A stretch of 64,000 nt of DNA, taken from the NCBI RefSeq assembly GCF_001425005.1, contig NZ_LMDB01000001.1, positions 374,393-438,392 of the forward strand. The letters are read 5' to 3'. Of the stretch, positions 38,031 through 47,634 are shown in pieces. Position 1 is the stretch's first letter. Each line of letters begins with the position of its first letter. The notes under the pieces are model-generated. The model was not told the DNA's origin. It searched no databases and saw only the letters and a list, made by a program, of their open reading frames with translations. Position numbers and translations under genes: made by a program. This stretch comes from Duganella sp. Root336D2. GTDB taxonomy: Bacteria; Pseudomonadota; Gammaproteobacteria; Burkholderiales; Burkholderiaceae_D.

Positions 38031-38064
38031 TGGAGTTAACTCTATACTTGGAGTATGCTATAGT
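38031..38064. promoter_or_regulatory. Divergent promoter/operator between hydrolase operon and tetR
   Basis: On the plus strand TTAACT (38036-38041), a 17-base spacer and TATAGT (38059-38064) form a promoter whose start point coincides with the TetR ATG at 38071. The perfect palindrome GAGTTAACTC (38033-38042) overlaps the -35 element and is a good operator candidate. The opposite-strand TTGACT at 38062-38067 may serve the hydrolase operon. Confidence 0.6.
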
Positions 38065-38070
38065 CAAGCT

Positions 38071-38700
38071 ATGAATGAAGCCAAACCCACTCGCACTCAG
38101 CGGCGCACCGAGGAAATGCGTCGCACGATCATCGAAATCGCCTCGCAAATCCTCGCCGAAAGCGGCACCGCAGCGCTCAGCGCAGAGGAAGTCGCGCGCC
38201 GTGCCGACATAGCACCGCAGACGGTTTACAACCGGGTTGGTGGCAAAGGCGCCCTACTGGCTGCCGCGGCCGAATCAGCCATGCTCGAAAACCGCCGGCA
38301 CATGGATGCGGCGTATGCAATGCCGGGGTCGCCGTTGGAACGCATCCGGCTGGTTGGCGCGGCCTATCGTCAGTTTGCGCTAGAACAACCGATCCAGTTC
38401 CTGCTCTTGGCCTCGCCACCCGACGACTTCGAAACTGCCAAGCCTCTGATAGCACTAGTCGCCGAACAGAACACAAAGTTGGAACAGTTGTTGCGGGAAG
38501 GGATTACCTGCGGTGAGGTGCGGGCCGACATCGACCCTCCCGCAATGGCGACTGCGCTTTGGGGAATGTTCAACGGTGTGCTGACGCTGGGCGTGCGCAA
38601 CGATGGTTTCAAGCTCAAGGACGCCGCCTGGGAAAAGGTCCTAGCGTCGGCGACCTTCGTAATACTGGACGGCTTGGCCGACAAGCAAGCACAGCACTAG
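38071..38700 (+). CDS. TetR/AcrR family regulator
   Basis: 209 residues. The N-terminal helix-turn-helix is clear: IIEIASQILAESGTAALSAE followed by VARRADIAPQTVYNRVGGKG. The C-terminal ligand domain (LLREGITCGEVRADIDPPAM) is of the usual TetR type. It is a cytoplasmic repressor, probably of itself and the divergent hydrolase-SDR operon, released by a compound those enzymes handle. ATG 38071 lies seven bases after the -10 element, so the mRNA is probably leaderless; the frame upstream is only accidental. Confidence 0.85.
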   Translation: MNEAKPTRTQRRTEEMRRTIIEIASQILAESGTAALSAEEVARRADIAPQTVYNRVGGKGALLAAAAESAMLENRRHMDAAYAMPGSPLERIRLVGAAYRQFALEQPIQFLLLASPPDDFETAKPLIALVAEQNTKLEQLLREGITCGEVRADIDPPAMATALWGMFNGVLTLGVRNDGFKLKDAAWEKVLASATFVILDGLADKQAQH

Positions 38701-38806
38701 CATGTCATCGGATCCGCTCCATATCTCTCTGGCCGTCGCGGTCCCGCATTTGCTCTTTGCGAAACAGCGCAAGGAAATCACCGGCAGTTCAATGAGGAAC
38801 CAAAAG

Positions 38807-38833
38807 ATAATGGCTCCAAAAAGGAGCCATTAT
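38807..38833 (-). terminator. guaA terminator
   Basis: An 11-base-pair perfect stem ATAATGGCTCC/GGAGCCATTAT with a five-base loop, followed on the minus strand by CTTTTGG. It lies 35 bases beyond the guaA stop and also faces the end of tetR, so it may serve both. A decayed copy is at 16.9 kb. Confidence 0.75.
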
Positions 38834-38851
38834 TTGCTTACCTGAGGCAAT

Positions 38852-38879
38852 GACAGTTAATATTCTGTCACTCCCATTC
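38852..38879 (-). repeat. guaA 3'-end boundary sequence (attachment-site candidate)
   Basis: These 28 bases cover the last codons and stop of guaA and recur at 16918-16945 with one mismatch. They include the inverted repeat TGACAG-AATATTAA-CTGTCA at the stop codon, a typical shape for a recombinase core. The 3' end of guaA is an established integration site of genomic islands in other bacteria. Confidence 0.62.
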
Positions 38880-40469
38880 AATGGTCGCTGGTGGTTTGCC
38901 GCTGATGTCGTACACCACGCGGTTCAGGCCACGCACTTCATTGATGATGCGGTTGGAGACCTTGCCCAGCAGCGTGTGCGGCAGGTGCGCCCAGTGTGCG
39001 GTCATGAAGTCCTGGGTCTGCACGGCGCGCAGGGCTACGACGTAATCGTAGGTGCGGCCATCGCCCATCACGCCCACCGATTTCACCGGCAGGAACACAG
39101 CGAATGCCTGCGAGGTCGCGTCGTACCAGTTCTGCGGTGCGTCCTCGCCTGCCATCACGGCGCCTTCGTACGGGGTGTTGCGCAGTTCTTCGATGAAGAT
39201 GGCGTCGGCGCGGCGCAGCAGGTCGGCGTATTCCTTCTTCACTTCGCCCAGGATGCGCACGCCCAGGCCTGGGCCTGGGAATGGATGGCGGTACACCATC
39301 TCGTGCGGCAGGCCCAGGGCCACGCCCAGCTTGCGCACTTCGTCCTTGAACAGTTCGCGCAGCGGCTCGAGCAGCTGCAGCTTCATGGTCTCCGGCAGGC
39401 CGCCCACGTTGTGGTGCGACTTGATGGTCTGGCCTTTCTTGCCCTTGCCCGCCGATTCGATCACGTCAGGGTAAATGGTGCCTTGTGCCAGCCACTTGGC
39501 GTTGACCAGCTTGGCCGATTCAACCTGGAACACTTCGACGAATTCGCGGCCGATGATCTTGCGCTTCTGCTCAGGATCGGTGACGCCGGCCAGGTGGCCC
39601 ATGAACTGATCGGTCGCATCGACCTGGATCACTTTCACACCCAGGTTCTTGGCGAACATGTCCATCACCATCTTGCCTTCGTTCAGGCGCAGCAGGCCGT
39701 GGTCGACGAAGACGCAGGTCAGTTGGTCGCCGATGGCGCGGTGGATCAGGGCCGCTGCCACGGAGGAATCGACGCCACCGGACAAGCCGAGGATCACTTC
39801 ATCGGTGCCGACCTGGGCGCGGATCTTCTCCACTGCTTCGGAGATGTAGTCCGGCATATTCCAGTCTGCCTTGCAGCCGCAGATCTCGTGCACGAAGCGG
39901 CCCAGCATGGCCTTGCCCTGCACGGTGTGGGTCACTTCCGGGTGCCATTGCACGGCATAGAACTTGCGGTCTTCGTCGGCCATGCCGGCGATCGGGCAGG
40001 AGTCGGTGGATGCCATCAGCTTGAAGCCAGGAGGCATGTCCAGCACCTTGTCGCCGTGGCTCATCCAGACCTTCAGCATGCCGTGGCCTTCGTCGGTAAC
40101 GAAGTCGTTGATGCCGTTCAGCAGTGCGGTGTGGTTGCGGGCGCGCACTTCAGCGTAGCCGAACTCGCGCACCAGGCCGTTTTCCACTTTGCCGCCCAGT
40201 TGCGCAGCCATGGTCTGCATGCCGTAGCAGATGCCCAGAACCGGCACGCCGATTTCAAACACGGCTTGCGGTGCGCGCGGGGAATCGCCTTCCAGCGTGG
40301 AATTGTGGGAGCCGGACAGGATGACGCCCGATGCGCCGTAGCTGCGAATGAACTCTTCGCTAACGTCGTATGGGTACACCTCGGAGAACACACCCGCGTC
40401 GCGCACGCGGCGTGCGATCAGCTGGGTAACCTGGGAACCGAAATCAAGGATGAGGATTTTTGAGTGCAT
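38868..40469 (-). CDS. guaA: GMP synthase (glutamine-hydrolysing)
   Basis: 533 residues, complete. It converts XMP, ATP and glutamine to GMP. The N-terminal glutamine amidotransferase domain has the catalytic Cys in [10 protein letters not shown] and the His/Glu pair in QWHPEVTHT; the ATP pyrophosphatase domain has the P-loop [11 protein letters not shown]; the C-terminal dimerisation domain ends in PPATIEWE. It acts in the cytoplasm in purine synthesis, directly after IMP dehydrogenase, whose gene lies upstream. Only the last codons are involved in the boundary repeat and they remain intact. Confidence 0.98.
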   Translation of the reverse strand: MHSKILILDFGSQVTQLIARRVRDAGVFSEVYPYDVSEEFIRSYGASGVILSGSHNSTLEGDSPRAPQAVFEIGVPVLGICYGMQTMAAQLGGKVENGLVREFGYAEVRARNHTALLNGINDFVTDEGHGMLKVWMSHGDKVLDMPPGFKLMASTDSCPIAGMADEDRKFYAVQWHPEVTHTVQGKAMLGRFVHEICGCKADWNMPDYISEAVEKIRAQVGTDEVILGLSGGVDSSVAAALIHRAIGDQLTCVFVDHGLLRLNEGKMVMDMFAKNLGVKVIQVDATDQFMGHLAGVTDPEQKRKIIGREFVEVFQVESAKLVNAKWLAQGTIYPDVIESAGKGKKGQTIKSHHNVGGLPETMKLQLLEPLRELFKDEVRKLGVALGLPHEMVYRHPFPGPGLGVRILGEVKKEYADLLRRADAIFIEELRNTPYEGAVMAGEDAPQNWYDATSQAFAVFLPVKSVGVMGDGRTYDYVVALRAVQTQDFMTAHWAHLPHTLLGKVSNRIINEVRGLNRVVYDISGKPPATIEWE

Positions 40470-40477
40470 AGCGGGGG

Positions 40478-40510
40478 CAAAAAAAAATTGCGGCGACCAG
40501 TGGTCGCCGC
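40478..40510 (-). terminator. Terminator/attenuator between guaB and guaA
   Basis: A perfect 10-base-pair hairpin GCGGCGACCA/TGGTCGCCGC with a one-base loop centre, followed on the minus strand by AATTTTTTTTT. It should end much of the guaB transcript and lower or regulate guaA expression, or guaA has its own promoter here. Confidence 0.8.
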
Positions 40511-40523
40511 TTTGCGGAGGTAC

Positions 40524-42011
<1,488 letters not shown>

Positions 42012-42083
42012 TTATACAGGAAACATCCGCTTTCGTCTCGGCAATCCTCAAATACCGCCCCAGTCGCCGCGCCGTGAGCGCGA

Positions 42084-42097
42084 TGCTAGCGCTATCA
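42084..42097. promoter_or_regulatory. Operator candidate 1 (gluconate-type, LacI/GntR family)
   Basis: TGCTAGCGCTATCA, a near-palindrome centred on AGCGCT. The same 14-base pattern occurs 89 bases downstream. Such sites are typical of LacI-family repressors of gluconate genes. Confidence 0.5.
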
Positions 42098-42172
42098 TTG
42101 ATGCGACACTTGCTGCGCCGCACAATCCAAACTTCTTTACAAATTCTTGCGCTAGTCTAAACTTGTCATCGC

Positions 42173-42186
42173 TGTTAGCGCTATCA
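42173..42186. promoter_or_regulatory. Operator candidate 2 in the gntK leader
   Basis: TGTTAGCGCTATCA, 13 of 14 bases as in the site at 42084. It ends just before the ribosome site (AGGAGA at 42193) of the gluconokinase gene. Two spaced sites suggest repression by DNA looping. No regulator gene is in the window. Confidence 0.52.
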
Positions 42187-42201
42187 GTCATTAGGAGAAA
42201 T

Positions 42202-42711
42202 ATGGAAAACAATACGAATTTGCGCTGGGTCGTCATGGGCGTCAGCGGGGCCGGCAAGAGCGAGATTGGCGCCCGGCTGGCCACCGCGCTTGGCGTCCCT
42301 TTCCTCGAAGGCGACAGCTTTCACCCACCGGAGAACGTAGCCAAGATGTCGGCCGGCATCCCGCTGGATGACGATGACCGCGCCGGATGGCTGGAGAAGC
42401 TGCGCAGCAAAATCAGCGCTGCGCGCGAACGCGACGAAGGCTTGGTGCTGTCCTGCTCTTCGCTCAAGCGCCGCTACCGCGACCTGCTGCGCGATGGCGA
42501 TCCGGACCTGCGCTTCGCCCACCTGCACGGCAAGCGCGAGATCCTGGAACAGCGCATGCGCACCCGCCCTGGCCATTACATGCCGGCCTCGCTCCTGGAT
42601 AGCCAATTGCGCGACCTGGAGCCACTGCAAGCCGATGAAAACGGCGTGCGCCTTGACCTGACCCAGTCGCCGCAGCAACTGGTCAACATGATCCTGCAAA
42701 CCCTGCAATAG
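42202..42711 (+). CDS. gntK: Gluconokinase
   Basis: 169 residues, the family's usual size. It phosphorylates D-gluconate to 6-phosphogluconate with ATP for the Entner-Doudoroff or pentose phosphate route. The P-loop MGVSGAGKSEIG, the substrate region FLEGDSFHP and the conserved SCSSLKRRYRDLLR are all present. The start at 42202 follows AGGAGA; the long frame upstream is not coding. It is first in an operon with an MFS carrier and perhaps a porin. Confidence 0.94.
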   Translation: MENNTNLRWVVMGVSGAGKSEIGARLATALGVPFLEGDSFHPPENVAKMSAGIPLDDDDRAGWLEKLRSKISAARERDEGLVLSCSSLKRRYRDLLRDGDPDLRFAHLHGKREILEQRMRTRPGHYMPASLLDSQLRDLEPLQADENGVRLDLTQSPQQLVNMILQTLQ

Positions 42712-42739
42712 CAAGCCTAAAATCAAGATTGGAGACCGC

Positions 42740-44053
42740 ATGAAATCAGCCATCACCACCAAGGTCGCTAAACGCCGCTGGGGCATCGGCGCCCTGCTCG
42801 GCATCGGCGTCCTGATCAACTACATCGACCGCATCGGCCTCTCGGTCGCCGCGCCCCAGATCCAGGAAGCCTTCAACCTGACTCCGGTCGACATGGGCCT
42901 TTTGTTCAGCGCCTTTGCCTGGTCTTACTCGCTGCTGCAAATCCCGGTCGGCATGGTGCTGGACCGCTTCGGCCCGACCCGCGTCGGCCGCTGGGGCGCC
43001 TTCCTGTGGGGGCTGGCTTCGGTCATTACAGCATTCTCCAGCGGCTTCGCTGGCATCTTTGCGGCCCGCGTCCTGCTCGGCATCGCCGAAGCGCCGGCCT
43101 TCCCGGTCAGCTCCAAAGCCACCGGCTACTGGTTCCCGCGCAATGAACGCGGCACCGCCACCGCCATCTTCGATGCTGCCGCCAAATTCTCCAATGTGAT
43201 CGGCGTGCCGCTGGTCGCTGTCACCGTGGTGGCCTTTGGCTGGCGTTGGGGCTTTGGCCTGACTGCGGTGCTGAGCTTCAGCTACTTCTTCGCCTTCCTG
43301 CTGTGCTATCGCGATCCAAGCGCCGACACTAAATTGAGCAAGGCCGAACTCGAATACATTCAACGCGGCGGTGCCGCACCGGAAGGCCCGGCTGAAGGCG
43401 GTGCAGTCAATATGCTGGGCTACCTGCTCACCAGGCGCAAGGTGTGGGGCCTGACCATCGGCTTCGCTGCCTATGGCTATACCTTCTACCTGTTCCTGAC
43501 CTGGCTGCCGGGTTACCTGGTACAGACCATGCACATGAGTATCATCAAGTCCGCCGGCTTGGCCGCCATTCCATGGGCCGTGGCCACCGTGACCGACCTC
43601 TTCGTCGGCGGCTGGCTGATCGACCATCTGATCGCCAAAGGCAAGAACGAATCGACGGTGCGCAAGAGCGTACTGGTGATCGGCATGCTGTTCGGCCTTG
43701 CCGTCTTCGGTGCAACGCAAACCACCGATCCCGCATGGGCTATCTTCTGGATCTCGATTGCGCTGGGAGGCCTGGCCTCCGCTGCACCAGTAGGCTGGTC
43801 GCTGCCATCGCTGATCGCACCGAAAGGCGGCGCAGGCACGGTCGGCGGCATCATGAACTTCGCCAATAACCTGATGGGTGCTGCAGCACCTATCGTTACC
43901 GGCATGATCGTCGGCGCCACCAACTCCTTCGCCAATGCCTTCATGGTCGCGGGAGTGATCCTGCTGGTTGGCATTGTGTCCTTTGTCTTCGTGCTTGGAA
44001 AAATCGAACCGCTGCCGGATCCTTCCCCGCGCGGCAGCACCGTCCCTGCCTGA
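42740..44053 (+). CDS. MFS transporter, anion:cation symporter family (sugar acid uptake)
   Basis: 437 residues with twelve predicted membrane helices. The N-terminal part (INYIDRIGLSVAAPQIQEAF) and the loop after helix 2 (GMVLDRFGPTRVG) match the ACS family, which imports hexuronates, glucarate, galactonate and related acids with protons. Being 29 bases after gluconokinase, it most likely brings in gluconate. A GntP-type gluconate permease is absent here, so the ACS carrier probably replaces it. Confidence 0.85.
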   Translation: MKSAITTKVAKRRWGIGALLGIGVLINYIDRIGLSVAAPQIQEAFNLTPVDMGLLFSAFAWSYSLLQIPVGMVLDRFGPTRVGRWGAFLWGLASVITAFSSGFAGIFAARVLLGIAEAPAFPVSSKATGYWFPRNERGTATAIFDAAAKFSNVIGVPLVAVTVVAFGWRWGFGLTAVLSFSYFFAFLLCYRDPSADTKLSKAELEYIQRGGAAPEGPAEGGAVNMLGYLLTRRKVWGLTIGFAAYGYTFYLFLTWLPGYLVQTMHMSIIKSAGLAAIPWAVATVTDLFVGGWLIDHLIAKGKNESTVRKSVLVIGMLFGLAVFGATQTTDPAWAIFWISIALGGLASAAPVGWSLPSLIAPKGGAGTVGGIMNFANNLMGAAAPIVTGMIVGATNSFANAFMVAGVILLVGIVSFVFVLGKIEPLPDPSPRGSTVPA

Positions 44054-44086
44054 GCGCGCACCGCCCTATTTAACTCCGGAGACAAA

Positions 44087-45154
44087 ATGAACAAACGCAT
44101 TCATGCGGTGGCGGCGCTCGCCCTAACCGCCTGCAGCAGCGCCGCGCTGGCGCAAAGCACTGTCGCCTTTTACGGCGTGATGGACCTGGGCATTTCGCAG
44201 GATCGTGGCGGCGTGGCCGGCACGTCGACCCGTGTGACCAGCGGCATGGCAACCCAAAGCCGCTGGGGCTTCAAAGGCAGCGAGGACCTGGGTGGCGGCA
44301 CGTCGGCCTTCTTCGTGATCGAAGGCGGTATCCACGGCGACGCGGGCAATTCAACCCAGAACAACACCCTGTTTGGGCGCACCAGCATTGTCGGACTGCG
44401 CAGCGCCCGGCTTGGCTCGGTGTCCGCCGGCCTGCAGGATACGCCGCTGTTCACCACCCTGAATACCGTGGTCGACCCGCTGCGCAACGGCATCGCGCGC
44501 TCCAATAACCTGATGCCTTCGACCGGCTTCCGCGCCAGCAACTCGGTGCTCTTCCGCACGGTCGACGTGAATGGCTTCAGCGCCGACTTCATGGCGGCAG
44601 CGGGAGAAGTAGCGGGCGACAGCAGCGCCAACCGCTCGCTGGGCGGCTCGGTGGGATATGCCAAAGGGCCGTTGAACGTCAGGCTCGCCTACCATCACCG
44701 CGACAACGACACTTCTGCACTGAAGAACACTGGCGGCGGGCGCAACATCCTGCTGGGCGCAAACTACGACTTCGACGTCGCCAGGCTGTGGTTCGGACTT
44801 GGCGTCGACAAGGGCTTGAACAGTGCGCCGTTGAACAGTTCCGGGACGCCTTTCGGCGGCACGGCACCGGCGCCATCGACTGACAGCCGCGACCTGCTGC
44901 TCGGAGTCTCAGTCCCGTTCGGACCGCACACCGTGGTGGCAGACGCTATCCGCAAGGACGATCGCGGCGTGCCGAACCAGGATGCGCAGCAGTACGCATT
45001 GGCCTATATGTATGCCTTCTCCAAGCGCACCGATGTCTACACTTCGTACGCCCGCATCCGCAACCACAATGGCGCGGGATATGTCGAGGGCAATAGTGAA
45101 GAACCGGGCCTGGGCGACCGCCAGCTCACAGTCGGCCTGCGCCATCGTTTTTAA
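44087..45154 (+). CDS. General outer-membrane porin (gram-negative porin family)
   Basis: 355 residues with signal peptide (to AALAQS) and the betaproteobacterial porin start STVAFYGVMDLGI. Strands alternate to the end, with SRWGFKGSEDLGGGTSAFFV and the closing LTVGLRHRF ending in Phe, the BAM recognition signal. It forms a trimeric diffusion pore. It lies 34 bases after the carrier gene, so it may help sugar acids cross the outer membrane. Confidence 0.88.
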   Translation: MNKRIHAVAALALTACSSAALAQSTVAFYGVMDLGISQDRGGVAGTSTRVTSGMATQSRWGFKGSEDLGGGTSAFFVIEGGIHGDAGNSTQNNTLFGRTSIVGLRSARLGSVSAGLQDTPLFTTLNTVVDPLRNGIARSNNLMPSTGFRASNSVLFRTVDVNGFSADFMAAAGEVAGDSSANRSLGGSVGYAKGPLNVRLAYHHRDNDTSALKNTGGGRNILLGANYDFDVARLWFGLGVDKGLNSAPLNSSGTPFGGTAPAPSTDSRDLLLGVSVPFGPHTVVADAIRKDDRGVPNQDAQQYALAYMYAFSKRTDVYTSYARIRNHNGAGYVEGNSEEPGLGDRQLTVGLRHRF

Positions 45155-45191
45155 TTCGCATTCAAGCGAACGATTCTTTTGGGAAATAAAT

Positions 45192-45220
45192 TTGACAACA
45201 AGGGGATTTCGGGGTGAAAT
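45192..45220 (+). promoter_or_regulatory. Sigma-70 promoter of the DUF4124 gene
   Basis: TTGACA (45192-45197), a 17-base spacer and TGAAAT (45215-45220), 27 bases before the start codon. A ribosome site AAGGAA lies at 45234-45239. Confidence 0.7.
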
Positions 45221-45247
45221 GAGCACTCTCACCAAGGAAATCCCCCT

Positions 45248-45772
45248 ATGAATCAACGTATTATCCGCCTGGCGCTGGCAACGGCGCTGATAGCCTTCAC
45301 TTCCCTCGCCCAAGCGCAGTGGATGTGGGTGAACGATAAAGGCGTGAAACAGTTCTCCGACCAGCCGCCACCACCCGGCACGCCAGCCAACCGCATCCTG
45401 AAAGGCCCACGCGGCGCAGCGGTTGCCGAACTGCGCAAGGATACGGCCGAAGCGCCAGCCAATGGCGAAGAGGCTGCCGAGGGCAACGAGAAGGCCACGC
45501 CCGCCAAACCGACGTTGGCAGAACGCAACGCGGATTTCAAGAAGCGCCAGCAGGAAACCGCTGAGAAAACTGCCAAAGCGAACGAAGACGCCAAGCGCGA
45601 AGCCGAGAAGAAGAAGTACTGTGCAGAAGCCAAGAGCAACATCGGCACCCTGGAAAGCGGAGCGCGTATTGCCGAAACAGGCCCGAACGGCGAACGCAAC
45701 TTCATGTCCGACGAAGCCCGCGCGCAAAAGATCAAGGAACAGCGAGAATCCGTCAACAGCATCTGCAAGTAA
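45248..45772 (+). CDS. DUF4124-domain periplasmic protein
   Basis: 174 residues: a signal peptide ending at LAQAQW, then the DUF4124 motif WMWVNDKGVKQFSDQPPPPG. A long charged helix rich in Ala, Lys and Glu (residues about 80-130) follows and is likely a coiled coil. DUF4124 proteins are common in betaproteobacteria, usually small and of unknown function. The place between guaB and the rnfH-ratA-smpB group is conserved in the order. Expressed from its own promoter. Confidence 0.82.
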   Translation: MNQRIIRLALATALIAFTSLAQAQWMWVNDKGVKQFSDQPPPPGTPANRILKGPRGAAVAELRKDTAEAPANGEEAAEGNEKATPAKPTLAERNADFKKRQQETAEKTAKANEDAKREAEKKKYCAEAKSNIGTLESGARIAETGPNGERNFMSDEARAQKIKEQRESVNSICK

Positions 45773-45802
45773 TCGGGAACTCACCTTGCCGGGCGCAGGC
45801 CT

Positions 45803-46084
45803 TTAAGCCTTCTTCGCCCGGCGCCGCCGGGCGTCTTTCGGATCGGCGATCAACGGCCGGTAGATTTCGATCCGGTCACGCGCCCGCACCACGGTATCCA
45901 GCGTTTTCTTCTTGCCGTAAATCCCAACCGGCATGGTCACCAGGTTGATCTCAGGCGCTTCCTGCAGGATGCCGCTGATTTCGATGGCCTGGCCGATGGT
46001 GGTACCCAGATCGACTTCCAGCGCATACAGCAGCGGCTGCGAAGCCGGCGCATAGCACACTGTAATCTTGATACGTTCAGCCAT
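45803..46084 (-). CDS. RnfH family protein
   Basis: 93 residues, ubiquitin-like beta-grasp fold of the RnfH/UPF0125 family (MAERIKITVCYAP, then PVGIYGKKKTLDTVVRARDR and IEIYRPL). In other bacteria it is encoded next to ratA and smpB, as here. Its function is not settled. The start at 46084 overlaps the end of ratA by eight bases; a longer upstream frame is inside ratA. Confidence 0.88.
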   Translation of the reverse strand: MAERIKITVCYAPASQPLLYALEVDLGTTIGQAIEISGILQEAPEINLVTMPVGIYGKKKTLDTVVRARDRIEIYRPLIADPKDARRRRAKKA

Positions 46085-46508
46085 AGACGGTCTCGGCGCG
46101 TTTGCAGAAGGAATCGACCATGCTGTTGGCAATCATGCTGAACACGGAGCCAATCACCTGTTCCAGCAGCTTGCTGGAAAATTCGTAGTGCAGATCGAGT
46201 TCGACCTTGCAGGCATCTTCGCGCAAAGCCTTGAAAGTCCAGGTGCCGTCGAGGGTTTTGAACGGGCCATCAACCAGCTTCATGCGGATTTCACTGAACG
46301 GAGTATTCGTGTTGGACGTGGTGAAATGCTGCTTAACGCCGTGGAAATTGATCCCAACGCTGGCCACAACATGATTCTCCCCCCGTTCGCGGACATCAAC
46401 GCCGCCACACCAGGGCAAAAATTTGGGATAATCCTCGACCTTTGCCACTAAATCAAACATTTGCTCGGCGCTGTATCCCAGGAATACCGACTTGTGCACT
46501 ACTGCCAT
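46077..46508 (-). CDS. ratA: Ribosome-associated toxin RatA family (START/COQ10-like)
   Basis: 143 residues, a polyketide cyclase/COQ10-like fold (MAVVHKSVFLGYSAEQMFDL, then YPKFLPWCGG and HYEFSSKLLEQVIGSVF). E. coli RatA binds the 50S subunit and blocks subunit joining; relatives bind quinones. It is divergent from smpB, its usual neighbour, and translationally coupled to rnfH. Confidence 0.9.
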   Translation of the reverse strand: MAVVHKSVFLGYSAEQMFDLVAKVEDYPKFLPWCGGVDVRERGENHVVASVGINFHGVKQHFTTSNTNTPFSEIRMKLVDGPFKTLDGTWTFKALREDACKVELDLHYEFSSKLLEQVIGSVFSMIANSMVDSFCKRAETVYG

Positions 46509-46575
46509 TGAGTAACCGTTTGCTATGATGTTGTCCAAAGAACCCGTAGTTTAACCGACCCACGCATTTTTACCC

Positions 46576-47025
46576 ATGTCCATTGCCGATAATCGCAAAG
46601 CCTTCCACGACTACTTCATTGAAGACAAATATGAAGCCGGCATCGCCCTCGAAGGCTGGGAAGTCAAGGCGATCCGCGATGGGCGCGTTCAGATCAAGGA
46701 AGCTTACGTTACCATCCGCGATAACGAACTGTACCTGTTTGGCGCGCACATCAGCGCCCTGCCTACCGCCTCCACCCATATTCACCCGCAAGCCGTGCGT
46801 ACCCGCAAGCTGCTGCTGCACCGCGCCGAGATCGATAAACTGGTCGGCAAGGTCGAGCGCTCCGGCTACACCCTGGTGCCGTTGAACCTGCATTTCAAGG
46901 GCGGCCGCATCAAGTGCGAAATCGGCTTGGCCAAGGGCAAGAAGCAACACGACAAGCGTGCTTCCGAAAAAGACCGCGACGCCAGCCGGGAAGTGGCGCA
47001 AGCTATGAAGCAACACAAACGATAA
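46576..47025 (+). CDS. smpB: tmRNA-binding protein SmpB
   Basis: 149 residues; binds tmRNA and brings it to stalled ribosomes for trans-translation. The conserved core ([36 protein letters not shown]) and [11 protein letters not shown] are present, followed by a basic C-terminal tail ([20 protein letters not shown]) that enters the mRNA channel. No tmRNA gene was seen within this window. Divergent from ratA. Confidence 0.97.
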   Translation: MSIADNRKAFHDYFIEDKYEAGIALEGWEVKAIRDGRVQIKEAYVTIRDNELYLFGAHISALPTASTHIHPQAVRTRKLLLHRAEIDKLVGKVERSGYTLVPLNLHFKGGRIKCEIGLAKGKKQHDKRASEKDRDASREVAQAMKQHKR

Positions 47026-47091
47026 TCGGCAAGCCACGAATATTTCCAAGCGGCAATGCGAGTGCTACACTCAGGTATAAGGAGATCGTCA

Positions 47092-47634
47092 ATGCGAGCT
47101 GTTGCTGCCCTACTTCTTCCACTCACGCTGGCAGGTTGCGCCTGGTTCTCTGAAAAGCCCCAGGAAAACAACTATGCCGCAACGTCGCAGAACCAGTTTG
47201 TCGGCGCCAATTACAACGCCGCCGACGCGCTGCTCGCGCAACTGAACGGCCGCCTGGCGGCAGACAAGCCGCTGATCATGGCGACTGTCGTCAACATCGA
47301 TGCGTTGGATCAAAGCTCCACGCTGGGCCGGCTGGTTTCCGAGCAGCTGTCGACGCGCCTTGCCCAGGGCGGCCTGCGCATGCTTGAAATGAAGCTGCGC
47401 ACTTCGCTCTACATGAAACGCCAGCAAGGCGAAATGATGCTGACGCGCGAAGTCGGCGAGATGGCGCACAACCACAACGCCCAGGCCGTAGTGGTCGGCT
47501 CGTACGGCGAGACCAGCGACGCAGTCTTCGTCAACATCAAAGTGGTGCAGCCGCAAACCAACCAGGTGATGGCGGCAACCGACTACGTACTGGCCAAGGA
47601 CACGGTGGTGCGCTCTATGCTGTCGGGACGCTGA
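47092..47634 (+). CDS. FlgO-like lipoprotein
   Basis: 180 residues from ATG 47092 with AAGGAG upstream; signal peptide ends in lipobox LAGC (Cys18-19 region), so it is lipidated. The domain with YNAADALLAQL, LGRLVSEQLSTRLAQGGLRM and AVVVGSYGETSDAVFVNIKV resembles FlgO, an outer-membrane lipoprotein linked to flagella in Vibrio. No flagellar genes are nearby, so its role here may differ. Its end overlaps the convergent sirtuin gene by 20 bases. Confidence 0.75.
   Translation: MRAVAALLLPLTLAGCAWFSEKPQENNYAATSQNQFVGANYNAADALLAQLNGRLAADKPLIMATVVNIDALDQSSTLGRLVSEQLSTRLAQGGLRMLEMKLRTSLYMKRQQGEMMLTREVGEMAHNHNAQAVVVGSYGETSDAVFVNIKVVQPQTNQVMAATDYVLAKDTVVRSMLSGR

Noticed and set aside
38850..40463. 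Open frame of 537 codons opposite guaA
   Set aside because: Antisense shadow of guaA caused by high GC; the peptide is His/Gln/Val-rich low-complexity with no domain, while guaA is complete.
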